DNA from: Pseudomonadota bacterium
GTDB taxonomy: Bacteria > Pseudomonadota > Alphaproteobacteria > Acetobacterales > Acetobacteraceae
DNA length: 64,000 nt
Assembly: GCA_021818505.1 (NCBI GenBank)
Contig: JAKADX010000016.1
Span: forward strand, 1 to 64,000
Direction of reading: 5' to 3'
The notes below the pieces were generated by a model. It worked only from the letters and a program-made list of their open reading frames with translations, ran no database searches and had not been told where the DNA came from. The translations under genes and the position numbers were made by a program. Below, in pieces: positions 46,089-56,798 of this stretch (its first letter is position 1; every line of letters begins with the position of its first letter).

Positions 46089-46873
46089 CCCTGATGATGC
46101 CACACCGCCAGCTTCGTGCGCTGCTCGTTGGTGCGGTGCTGGCCGTGCTGGCCGTGGGCGCGGCGGATGCGCGAACCCTCGAACAGATTCGCGCCAGCGG
46201 CTCGATCGGGCTGTGCGTCCATCCCAATTCGCTGCCGTACGCCAGCAAGACCGCTGACCCTCCGGGGTTCCAGATCGAGATGGGCCGGGCGCTGGCCAAG
46301 CAGCTCGGGGTGTCGATGACCCCGGACTGGATCCTGATCGCCTATCAGGTGCCGCGCGCCGAGTGCGACATCCTGCTCGATATGATACACGAGCCGGAGG
46401 CGATGGATTTCGGCATCAAACTGACCAAGCCCTATTATCACAGCGGCGTCGGGCTGGCGGTGCCGGCGGACAGCAAGATCGCGTCGTTCCATGACCTCGA
46501 TGCCCATACCAAGGTGGCTGTGCAGACCGGGTCGCTCGTGGCGATGACATTGAGCAAGCGCCACATCCCGATCTCGGTCTTCGGTTTCGAGGACGACATG
46601 CTGGCGGCGCTCGCCACGCATGAGGTGGATGCCGCGGCAGTGACGCCGATTTCGATCGAGTACTACAATTTGCGCCATCCGGACGCGAAGCTGAAGGTTG
46701 TTCAGCCCGACGAGAGCGAGCATGACCTGGTGTGGAACATCGCCGTCGGCATGCGCCGTCCCGATGCGGCGTTGCGCGGCGCCATCGAGGCGGCGCTCGA
46801 CCGCCTGCGGGCCGATGGTACCATGGCCGCCATCTACGCCCGGTATGGCGTGACCCTGACGCCACCTAAATAA
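46085..46873 (+). CDS. Periplasmic substrate-binding-like protein (XoxJ/MoxJ-like)
   Basis: Signal peptide, IRASGSIGLCVHPNSLPYASKTADPPGFQIEMGRALAKQLGVSMTPDWI; position after ADH and cytochrome c. Confidence 0.82.
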   Translation: MTLMMPHRQLRALLVGAVLAVLAVGAADARTLEQIRASGSIGLCVHPNSLPYASKTADPPGFQIEMGRALAKQLGVSMTPDWILIAYQVPRAECDILLDMIHEPEAMDFGIKLTKPYYHSGVGLAVPADSKIASFHDLDAHTKVAVQTGSLVAMTLSKRHIPISVFGFEDDMLAALATHEVDAAAVTPISIEYYNLRHPDAKLKVVQPDESEHDLVWNIAVGMRRPDAALRGAIEAALDRLRADGTMAAIYARYGVTLTPPK

Positions 46874-46888
46874 GCATTGCGCGGCGCG

Positions 46889-47548
46889 CTAGACTGGCAA
46901 GAGCAGGTCGGCGCCGTCGTTACGCACGTTGTTGACGCGCGTCGAGACCGGCCAGATGCGCAGGGCCGCCCGCGAGGTCCGCAGCAGTGCCGGGGCGTCG
47001 CCCGCGGTTTCGCCCAGCCACAGCGGCCAATCGGTCGGCTCGATCACCGCCGGCATCCGATCGTGCAGCGCGCGCACAACGTCGTTCGCCTCCGTGGTCA
47101 GGATGACGAAGCTGCGCAACACTTCGCCGTCCGGCGCACGCCAGCTGTCCCATAGACCGGCCAGCGCCAGCATGTCGCCATCGGCGCGGGCGATGGCATG
47201 TGGGCGTTTGCCCTGCGGGGTCGCCTGCCACTCATAAAAGGCGTCCGCCGGCACGAGGCAGCGCCGCCGCGCCAGCGCGTCACGGAACAGCGGCGATGTG
47301 GCGGCGGTCTCGCTGCGCGCGTTGATCGGCTGGCGGGCCGATTTCAGGTCGCGTGCCCAGTGCGGCACCAGCCCCCAGCGCAGCAGATCAAGATGACGCT
47401 GGCGTGTGTCGGGATGCAGGCGCACGACCGGAGCGAGCCGGGTCGGCGCCATGTTCCAGCTCGGCGCCACGTTGGGCGGCGGGTTGGTCGTGCCGAAGAT
47501 GGCACGCATCTCGTCGATCGGGCGGGAGAACACGAAGCGGCCACACAT
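46889..47548 (-). CDS. SOS response-associated peptidase (YedK/HMCES family)
   Basis: MCGRFVFSRP, WGLVPHWARD, INARSETAATSPLFRDALARRRCLVPADAFYEW. Confidence 0.95.
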   Translation of the reverse strand: MCGRFVFSRPIDEMRAIFGTTNPPPNVAPSWNMAPTRLAPVVRLHPDTRQRHLDLLRWGLVPHWARDLKSARQPINARSETAATSPLFRDALARRRCLVPADAFYEWQATPQGKRPHAIARADGDMLALAGLWDSWRAPDGEVLRSFVILTTEANDVVRALHDRMPAVIEPTDWPLWLGETAGDAPALLRTSRAALRIWPVSTRVNNVRNDGADLLLPV

Positions 47549-47558
47549 GGCGCCGTCC

Positions 47559-47987
47559 TCACCGCCACAGCCCACGCGGCCCGTCCGCCGGCACCACCAT
47601 CCGCCCGATTGGCCACACGGCCAGCCCCGCCAGCTTGAGATGCGCCCAGGCGAACGGGATACCGATGATGGTGACGGCCAGCAGGACCGCGGTCGCCAGA
47701 TGGCCCAGTGCCAGCCACCAGCCGGCAAGCACCAACCAGATGATGTTGCCCAGCGTGCCGAGCGGGCCGCTGCCCAGGTCCTCATGCCCGGTGTACTCGG
47801 CGCGCGACACCACGCGGTAGCCGAACGGCAGCAGCGTATAGGCGGCGATGTTGAAGGCGGCCCGCGCCCAGGGCAGGCCGATGATGGTGATCGCCAGGAC
47901 GAGGCCGGCAACCACCCAGCCGACGGCCATCCAGAAGCCGCCGGTCACGATCCACAGGACATTCAGCAGCAGGCTGAGCGGTGACAT
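47559..47987 (-). CDS. YccF domain membrane protein
   Basis: LLNVLWIVTGGFWMAVGWVVAGLVLAITIIGLPWARAAFNIAAYTLLPFGYRVV, duplicated repeat. Confidence 0.92.
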   Translation of the reverse strand: MSPLSLLLNVLWIVTGGFWMAVGWVVAGLVLAITIIGLPWARAAFNIAAYTLLPFGYRVVSRAEYTGHEDLGSGPLGTLGNIIWLVLAGWWLALGHLATAVLLAVTIIGIPFAWAHLKLAGLAVWPIGRMVVPADGPRGLWR

Positions 47988-48062
47988 GGCTGTGCACCTC
48001 GCCCGCGCTACATGGCGCCGTGCGGCCCCGGCTGGAAGGTGTGGCGCACCGATGGCGGCCCG

Positions 48063-49784
<1,722 letters not shown>

Positions 49785-49789
49785 TCGCC

Positions 49790-50992
49790 ATGCCGGGATT
49801 CGCTTCCCGCCTGGAGCGCGCGCGCGTTGCCGCCGCGGTGGCGATGACGGTGCGCGCGCGCGAATTGCGCGCCGCCGGCGCGGACGTTATCCAGCTCACC
49901 ATCGGCGAGCCGGATTTTCCCACCCCGCCACACGCGATCGAGGCAGCGCATCAGGCGGCACTGCGCGGGGAGACCAAGTACCCGCCACAGGACGGTACGC
50001 CGGCGCTGAAGACCGCCGTGCAGCGCAAGTACCGCCGCGAGCACGGACTGGACTTCGCGCCTGATCAGATCGTGGTCGGCCACGGCGGCAAGCAGGTGAT
50101 CTTCGATGCGCTGCTCGCAACCGTCGAGCATGGCGACGAGGTGCTGATACCAGCACCTTATTGGTCGGCCTATGCGCTGATGACGCACACCGTCGGCGGC
50201 ACGCCGACCTTCGTGAACTGCCCGCAGAACAACGGATTTCGTCTGCGTCCCGAAGACCTCGACGCCGCGATCACGCCGCGCACACGCTGGCTGTTCCTCA
50301 ACTTCCCGAACAATCCTTCGGGCGCCGCGTGCTCGCGCGCCGAACTGGCCGAGATCGGCCGCGTGATGCTGCGCCATCCGCATGTCTGGATTCTCTCCGA
50401 TGATATGTATGAACACTTGGTCTATGACGGCTTTGAATACGCCACGCTCGCGGCCGTGGAGCCGCGTCTGGCTGATCGCGTGCTGACCGTCTCCGGCGTC
50501 TCCAAGACCTATGCGATGACGGGCTGGCGCATCGGGTTCGGCGTGGGGCCGCGCGACCTGATCCGGGCCATGGCGAACATGCAAGGCCAGGCGACTGCCG
50601 GCGTTTCCACCGTGGGCCAGGCCGCCGCCGCGGCCGCCCTGGATGGACCGCAGGATCTGATCGCCGAGCGCGCAGCCATCTATCGCGCGCGGCGCGATCT
50701 GGTGGTGAACATGTTGAATGCCGTCCCCGGCCTCGCTTGCCACAAGCCCGAAGGCACTTTCTACGTCTTTCCCAACATCGCCGGATGCCTCGGGCGCACG
50801 AGCGCGGGCGGGCGGGGTATTGCGACCGACGAGGATTTCGCCACCGCACTGCTGGAGGAGCAGCACGTCGCAACGGTGCACGGCGCTGCGTTCGGCATGA
50901 GCCCCTACCTGCGCATCTCCTACGCCACCGACACCGCCGCGCTGGAACAGGGCTGCCGGCGCATCGCTGCCTTTGTGGACGGGTTGCACTGA
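49790..50992 (+). CDS. PLP-dependent aminotransferase, tandem paralogue
   Basis: [52 protein letters not shown]. Confidence 0.92.
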   Translation: MPGFASRLERARVAAAVAMTVRARELRAAGADVIQLTIGEPDFPTPPHAIEAAHQAALRGETKYPPQDGTPALKTAVQRKYRREHGLDFAPDQIVVGHGGKQVIFDALLATVEHGDEVLIPAPYWSAYALMTHTVGGTPTFVNCPQNNGFRLRPEDLDAAITPRTRWLFLNFPNNPSGAACSRAELAEIGRVMLRHPHVWILSDDMYEHLVYDGFEYATLAAVEPRLADRVLTVSGVSKTYAMTGWRIGFGVGPRDLIRAMANMQGQATAGVSTVGQAAAAAALDGPQDLIAERAAIYRARRDLVVNMLNAVPGLACHKPEGTFYVFPNIAGCLGRTSAGGRGIATDEDFATALLEEQHVATVHGAAFGMSPYLRISYATDTAALEQGCRRIAAFVDGLH

Positions 50993-51003
50993 CTGACGAC
51001 GTG

Positions 51004-52059
51004 ATGCTGCGCGCCGGGCGCGACGACGATGCGGACGAGATCATCCGCCTGATCGGCGATTGCTGGGCGGAGTATCCCGGCTGCGTGATGGACCTTGACG
51101 GCGAGGTGCCGGAGTTGCGTGCGCTGGCGACCTATGCCGCCGGGCGCGGCGGCGCGCTCTGGGTGGCCGAGCAGGACGGGGCGGTAGCGGGCCTGATCTG
51201 CAGTTGGCCGTTGCAGGACGGCGCATGGGAAATCGGCAAGATGTACGTCGCCAAGTCGCATCGCGGCCGGGGCGTCGCGCATGTGCTGGCGGAGGCGGCG
51301 GAGGCGTACGCGCGGGCACGCGGCGCGGAGCGGATGCAGCTCTGGAGCGACACGCGCTTCGACCGCGCGCATCGATTCTACGAAAAGCGCAGCTACGTCC
51401 GCGCAGGTCCGCTGCGCGTGCTCGGCGACAAGTCAAACTCGATCGAATTCGCCTATGCCAAGCCGCTTGTCGGGATCGCGGTCGGCCCGCTCGACGCCGC
51501 TGCTGCCGCTTCCGCCGAACGGCCGCTCGCGCAGACACTGGTTGCCTGCGTCGAGGCCGGCGCCTCGGTATCCTTCCTGTTACCCTTGTCGCTGGACAAG
51601 GCGCGCGCGTTCTGGCGTGACGCGGCGCGCGGGGTGGCGCGGGGCGAGCGGCTCCTGTTCGCCGCCTGGCTGGACGGGGTGATCGTCGGCACCGCGCAGA
51701 TCGCCTTCGCAGTGCAGGAGAACCAGCGGCACCGCGCCGACCTGCAAAAGTTGCTGGTGCATCCCGATGCGCGGCGGCGCGGCATCGCGCGACGTCTGTT
51801 GGCCGCCGCCGAGGCCGGCGCGGCCGCGGCGGATCGCACGCTGCTGGTGCTCGACATCAGCCCGCCCGGCGGCGCGGCGGAGGGGCTGTATCGCTCGGCG
51901 GGCTGGCAGGAGGCGGGCGTCATCCCGGGCTACGCCCTCAACCCCGACGGCACACCCTGCGATACACGATATTTCTATAAGCGGGTGCGAGCCGCTGCCG
52001 GGGCGGACGCGAACGCGGGAGAGGAGCCGCGCCCTGCCCCAGCCCTCCCGTTCAGGTGA
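51004..52059 (+). CDS. Double-GNAT-domain N-acetyltransferase
   Basis: KMYVAKSHRGRGVAHVLAEAAEAYAR and KLLVHPDARRRGIARRLLAAAEAGA acetyl-CoA-binding motifs. Confidence 0.88.
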   Translation: MLRAGRDDDADEIIRLIGDCWAEYPGCVMDLDGEVPELRALATYAAGRGGALWVAEQDGAVAGLICSWPLQDGAWEIGKMYVAKSHRGRGVAHVLAEAAEAYARARGAERMQLWSDTRFDRAHRFYEKRSYVRAGPLRVLGDKSNSIEFAYAKPLVGIAVGPLDAAAAASAERPLAQTLVACVEAGASVSFLLPLSLDKARAFWRDAARGVARGERLLFAAWLDGVIVGTAQIAFAVQENQRHRADLQKLLVHPDARRRGIARRLLAAAEAGAAAADRTLLVLDISPPGGAAEGLYRSAGWQEAGVIPGYALNPDGTPCDTRYFYKRVRAAAGADANAGEEPRPAPALPFR

Positions 52060-53206
52060 ACAGGGGGGCGTCGGTGATGCCCAGCATGTGCTGGCCGGCC
52101 AGCTCGAAATTGGCGCGGCGGCCCTGGATCTGCTGGGCGACGGCGTGCATGTCACGCAGCCGGCGTTCGAACGGACCGGAGTCGAAAATCGCGGTCGCTC
52201 CGGCCTCGTGGTACGCTGCATCGACGATCGCCAGCGACTCCTGGATTGCATGGGTCGCCGACATGCGGATGTCGAGCGAGTGCGCCGCGCTCAGGTCGTA
52301 GCCTGCCTCCAGATCGGCCCAGATATCGCGCGCGGTGCCGTGCAGGTAGCTTTGGGCGGCCCGCCAGCGCGCCTCCAGATGCCCAAGCACGCCCTGAAGC
52401 GCCGCGTTGTCGCGCAGCCGCCCCGCCCCGCGCGGCGTCTTGTCAGTGGCCAGCGCCATGAGGGCGTCAAGCATGGCTCTCGCGATGCCGAGGCCGACCG
52501 CCCCGAAGGCGATCGGATAGACCTGCCCCAGCGGCACCCGGTACAGCGCACCGGCCTGGGGCACCGGCTGCGTCCGATCGAAGCAATAGGCGTCGGGCAC
52601 GTGCAGATCAGTCACCACGTAGGCATGGCTGCCGGTGCCGCGCAGGCCGATCACCTGCCACTCGCCGGTGAGGGTGGCGGCTGCGCGCGGAAAGATGAAG
52701 GTGCGCACCTCGGCGGGCCGGCCGGCCAGCGGACACTGTCCGCCCAGCATCGTGGCGTGCAGGCCACCGCTGGCGAACAACCACCGCCCGCTGATGCGCC
52801 AGCCTTGCCCGTCACGCACCGCCTCTCCGCTGACCCCGGCGCCCCAGGCGAGGACCGCCCGTCGGTCCCGGCCGAACGCTTCCCACGCGGCCTGCGGCGG
52901 CAGGTGGGCAGCTGCCATCGCACAACCGGCGGCCTGCCCCAGGCACCAGGCGCAGCTCGCATCCCCCTGTGCGATCACCGCGATGACGCGGGCGAGCGTC
53001 AGCAGGTCCGCCTCGGCGCCGCCGAGCGCGCGTGGGATCAGCAGGCGGAAGAGTCCAGCATCGTGAAGCGCGTCGAGCACGTCCGGCGGCAGTTGCCGTC
53101 CCGCCTCGATACGTGGCGCCGCTGCCACAAGCAGCGGTTGCAGTGCACGCGCGCGCTCCAGCAGGGCGGCTGGCGCGAGGTCCGGGTTGGTCGGGGGCCG
53201 ATCCAT
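52052..53206 (-). CDS. Acyl-CoA dehydrogenase-fold flavin monooxygenase/hydroxylase
   Basis: LHDAGLFRLLIPRALGGAEADLLTLARVIAVIAQGDASCAWCLG, WRISGRWLFASGGLHATMLGG, VIGLRGTGSHAYVVTDLHVP. Confidence 0.87.
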   Translation of the reverse strand: MDRPPTNPDLAPAALLERARALQPLLVAAAPRIEAGRQLPPDVLDALHDAGLFRLLIPRALGGAEADLLTLARVIAVIAQGDASCAWCLGQAAGCAMAAAHLPPQAAWEAFGRDRRAVLAWGAGVSGEAVRDGQGWRISGRWLFASGGLHATMLGGQCPLAGRPAEVRTFIFPRAAATLTGEWQVIGLRGTGSHAYVVTDLHVPDAYCFDRTQPVPQAGALYRVPLGQVYPIAFGAVGLGIARAMLDALMALATDKTPRGAGRLRDNAALQGVLGHLEARWRAAQSYLHGTARDIWADLEAGYDLSAAHSLDIRMSATHAIQESLAIVDAAYHEAGATAIFDSGPFERRLRDMHAVAQQIQGRRANFELAGQHMLGITDAPLFT

Positions 53207-53232
53207 GATGTGCGCCTGCGGGCTGCGGACCG

Positions 53233-54048
53233 TCAGCGCCGCAGATGCCGGCCAATCAACGACAGGACGGACGGCCCCAGCCGGCCGGAGGCAGTCATCG
53301 CCTGGTGCCAGTGGCGGTCGCGCAGCGGCGGCGCACCGACCGCGTCCAGTCGCACCCGCTCCGACTCGGTGACCGTCAGGTCGGCGGACGCAGATTGTCC
53401 TCGAACGGCGGTTCGGTGTGCGCGCCGATGAGGACCGCACTGCCGGCCGGCCGGGCCAGCAGCCAGGCCAGGGCTACCTGGGCGGCCGACATGCCGCGCG
53501 CCGGCGGCTCGCTGCCGGTCGGTAAGTTGGCGCGACTCGGCGTCCGGCCTGCAGTCACGGCGGTCCGTGCCCGACAGCAGGCCGCCTGCCAGCGGGCCCG
53601 ACACCAGGATGCCCGCCCCCTGGTCGGGCGCGATCGGCACCAAGTCGTGTTCCGCTTCGCGCGCCTGCAACGAGTAGTAACTCTGCTGACTGGCGAAGTG
53701 GGCGGCGCGGTCACGCTTGCTCACTGCCAGCCATTTCATCAAGTGCCGCCCGGAATAATTGGAGGCGCCGACATAGCGCACCTTGCCGGCGGATTGCAGA
53801 TCGTCCAGGGCCCGCGGGGTCTCCTTTAGCGCCGTGCCGACGATCTCCTCGGCGAGGCCGCGGGTGTAGGTGTCGGCGGTGTCGATCAGGGTGACGCCGG
53901 CGCCACGCGCCCAGGCGATCAGGCGTCGGGCGGCGACGAGGCCGAGGCTGCCGGTCTTGGCGAAATTACCCTGCCCGCCGAAGGCCGTGGTGGCGAGCGC
54001 GAGTGCCGGCACGCGCAGCCCGGAGCGGCCAAGTTGCCGGTATTCCAT
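53233..54048 (-). pseudogene. Decayed aldo/keto reductase (internal deletion plus frameshifts)
   Basis: MEYRQLGRSGLRVPALALATTAFGGQG start; ALKETPRALDDLQSAGKVRYVGASNYSGRHLMKWLA lacks the intervening ~60 residues; C-terminus split across frames (QVALAWLLARPAGSAVLIGAHTEPPFEDNLR in another frame). Confidence 0.78.
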
Positions 54049-54854
54049 GCGCCTCGTCCTCCGCGACGTGCCGGTTATGGAGTGCGGCGGCCACGGCGGC
54101 AAGGCACCGCCGCAAGGGCACGGCACGATAGGCGCGGCGCGGCCGGCGTTTTGCATGATGGCGCCATCGTGGCACGACGCAGGCACATCGATGCGATGCT
54201 CTGCCGTGGCCGCGGCCATTGCCGCGTGCTCCGAGGCGTCGCGATGGGCCGGCGAGGCCGATTTGCGCTAGTGCGATCCCGCAGGGCGGGCCGGCTGCGA
54301 ATGCACTCCCGTGGCGACGGAATTGTTCCCTCTGCGAACAAAATTAGGCGGGGCGGAGCCGTTGATGATGGTCACGGGCAATACCGCCGGCTGGCCTATG
54401 ACGTTGGATGTGGCCAGACGCCCGTCCGCGCGGGGCGCCGCCGCCGAGGACGGGCAGATCAGCCGGATTTCACTGGACTATGCGCTGCGTTGCTGCAACT
54501 CTCAGTCGAGGCGCACGTGAAAAGTGCGCGCGCGCGCCGACGTGAAGGGCGCAACGAGGCGGCAGGCGAAAACTTGGTAGCGCGGGGGCGTTACCGGGTT
54601 GCATCCTGGCCACAGAGCAAAGACGCATTTCCGAATATCCCGGGAATTAACAACCGGCCATCAAAGATTTTCTCCACTTTTAAATTGGCCCCCGGTTGCT
54701 CATTGATCCATGATTGGTTGCGAGCGCCGGATTCGCCCCAATGGGCGTGGGGAAAGCCCGTGGGAATGGGCGCCGCCGATGCCACCCGAAGTCTGCCGAT
54801 CTGCCGGGCCGAGGGGAGCGGTGTGTGCGTTGTTGACTGACAGGAGAGCTGTGG

Positions 54855-56798
54855 ATGCCTCTCGACTCGGTGCGTGATCTTTTCGCCAGGATCTACGAAG
54901 GTCGCCGCGATGCGGAGATGAGCCTGGAGGCGTATCTGCGCCTCTGCCGCGACGAACCCGGCACCTATGCCTCCGCCGCCGAGCGCCTGCTGCGCGCGAT
55001 CGGCGAGCCGGAGATCGTGGACACGGCGAAGGACCCGCGACTCGGCCGCATCTTCGGCAACCGCACCATCGCGCGCTACCCGGCCTTTTCCGAGTTCTAC
55101 GGAATGGAGGAGACGATCGAGCGAATCGTCGGGTTTCTGCGCCATGCCTCGCAGGGGCTGGAGGAGCGGCGGCAGATTCTCTACCTGCTTGGGCCAGTCG
55201 GCGGCGGCAAGTCCTCGCTGGCCGAGCGGATCAAGACACTGATGGAGCGCGAACCGATCTATGTGCTCAAGGCCGGCAAGGAGGTCAGCCCCGTCTATGA
55301 AACCCCGCTCGGCCTGTTCGCGAGCGAGGAGATGTCGGCAGCGCTGACTGCGGAATACGGCATCCCGCCGCGTGCCGTGCGCGGGCCGATGAGCCCATGG
55401 GCGGCCAAGCGGCTGGCGGAGTTCGACGGTGACATCGGCCGTTTCACCGTCGCGCGCATGATGCCCTCGCGCATCAAGCAGGTCGCAATCGCCAAGACCG
55501 AGCCGGGCGACGAGAACAACCAGGACATCTCCTCGCTGGTCGGCAAGGTCGATATCCGCAAGCTGGAGGCGTATTCGCAGAACGACCCCGATGCCTATTC
55601 CTTCTCCGGCGGCCTGAACCGCACCACGCAGGGCGTCCTTGAATTCATCGAGATGTTCAAGGCGCCGATCAAAATGCTGCACCCATTGCTGACCGCGACC
55701 CAGGAGGGCAACTACGTCGGCACCGAGAACATCGGTGCCATGCCGTTCCACGGCGTAATCCTGGCGCACTCGAATGAATCGGAGTGGGTCGCCTTCAAGA
55801 ATAACAAGACCAACGAGGCGTTCATCGACCGGATCTTCGTAGTCAAGGTTCCATACTGCCTGCGCGTGTCGGAGGAGGAGCGCATCTACCGCAAGATGCT
55901 AGAGGCCTCGGAACTGGCGACGGCGCCCTGCGCGCCCGGGACGGTCGAGATGCTGGCCCGCTTTTCGGTATTGTCGCGGCTGAAGGACCATCCGAATTCC
56001 AACCTGTTCTCCAAGATGCGAGTCTATGATGGCGAGAACATCAAGGAGCAGGACCCGCAGGCACGCTCGGCGCAGGAATACCACGACTCCGCCGGCATCG
56101 ATGAGGGCATGGCCGGCATCTCCACCCGCTTTGCGTTCAAGGTGCTCAGCCAGACGTTCAACCACGACCCGTCGGAGGTCGCCGCCGATCCGGTGCATTT
56201 GATGTACGTTTTGGAGAAAGCGCTGCGCCACGAGCAGTTCCCTGACGAAATCGAGCGCCGACTGCTGAACACGCTCAAGACGATGCTGGCGCCGCGCTAC
56301 GCCGAGTTCATCGGCAAGGAGATCCAGAAGGCGTATCTGGAATCCTACAGCGACTACGGTCAGAACGTGTTTGAGCGCTACATCCAGATCGCTGACCGCT
56401 GGATCGAGGACCAGGACTTCAAGGATCCCGACACCGGCATCCTGATGAGTCGCGAGGAGCTGAATGCCGAACTGACCAAGATCGAGAAGCCGGCCGGCAT
56501 CAGCAACCCGAAGGACTTCCGCAACGACGTCGTGAAGCACTGTCTGCGCGTGCAGGCCAGCAATGGCGGACGGATGCCCCGCTGGACCGACTATGCCAAG
56601 ATCCGCGAGGTGATCGAAAAGCGGATGTTCAGCCAGGTCGAGGACCTGCTGCCCGTGATCAGCTTCGCCGCCAAGAAGGACGCGGAGATGGAGCGCAAGC
56701 ATTCTGATTTTGTCGCCCGCATGAAGGAGCGCGGCTATACGGAACGTCAGGTGCGCCGCGCGGTCGAGTGGTACATGCGGGTGCAGAAGGCGGGCTGA
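54855..56798 (+). CDS. prkA: PrkA/YeaG family serine protein kinase
   Basis: LYLLGPVGGGKSSLAERIK, ENIGAMPFHGVILAHSNESEW, NNKTNEAFIDRI, PrkA-wide sequence. Confidence 0.95.
   Translation: MPLDSVRDLFARIYEGRRDAEMSLEAYLRLCRDEPGTYASAAERLLRAIGEPEIVDTAKDPRLGRIFGNRTIARYPAFSEFYGMEETIERIVGFLRHASQGLEERRQILYLLGPVGGGKSSLAERIKTLMEREPIYVLKAGKEVSPVYETPLGLFASEEMSAALTAEYGIPPRAVRGPMSPWAAKRLAEFDGDIGRFTVARMMPSRIKQVAIAKTEPGDENNQDISSLVGKVDIRKLEAYSQNDPDAYSFSGGLNRTTQGVLEFIEMFKAPIKMLHPLLTATQEGNYVGTENIGAMPFHGVILAHSNESEWVAFKNNKTNEAFIDRIFVVKVPYCLRVSEEERIYRKMLEASELATAPCAPGTVEMLARFSVLSRLKDHPNSNLFSKMRVYDGENIKEQDPQARSAQEYHDSAGIDEGMAGISTRFAFKVLSQTFNHDPSEVAADPVHLMYVLEKALRHEQFPDEIERRLLNTLKTMLAPRYAEFIGKEIQKAYLESYSDYGQNVFERYIQIADRWIEDQDFKDPDTGILMSREELNAELTKIEKPAGISNPKDFRNDVVKHCLRVQASNGGRMPRWTDYAKIREVIEKRMFSQVEDLLPVISFAAKKDAEMERKHSDFVARMKERGYTERQVRRAVEWYMRVQKAG

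Noticed and set aside
43965-46103. 712-aa minus-strand ORF
   Set aside because: Antisense to the PQQ-ADH/cytochrome genes, which have clear motifs; no recognisable domain in the antisense frame.
52052-52059. Convergent overlap between GNAT and acyl-CoA dehydrogenase-like genes as an unusual feature
   Set aside because: 8-bp convergent overlaps are ordinary in compact bacterial genomes.
54325-54339. LexA-like site GTTC-N7-GAAC
   Set aside because: Alphaproteobacterial LexA sites are direct GTTC-N7-GTTC repeats; here the halves are inverted, and no SOS gene follows.
54693-54708. Possible sigma-54 promoter TTGGCCCCCGGTTGCT upstream of prkA
   Set aside because: Spacing between the GG and GC elements is one base shorter than the -24/-12 consensus, so not supported.
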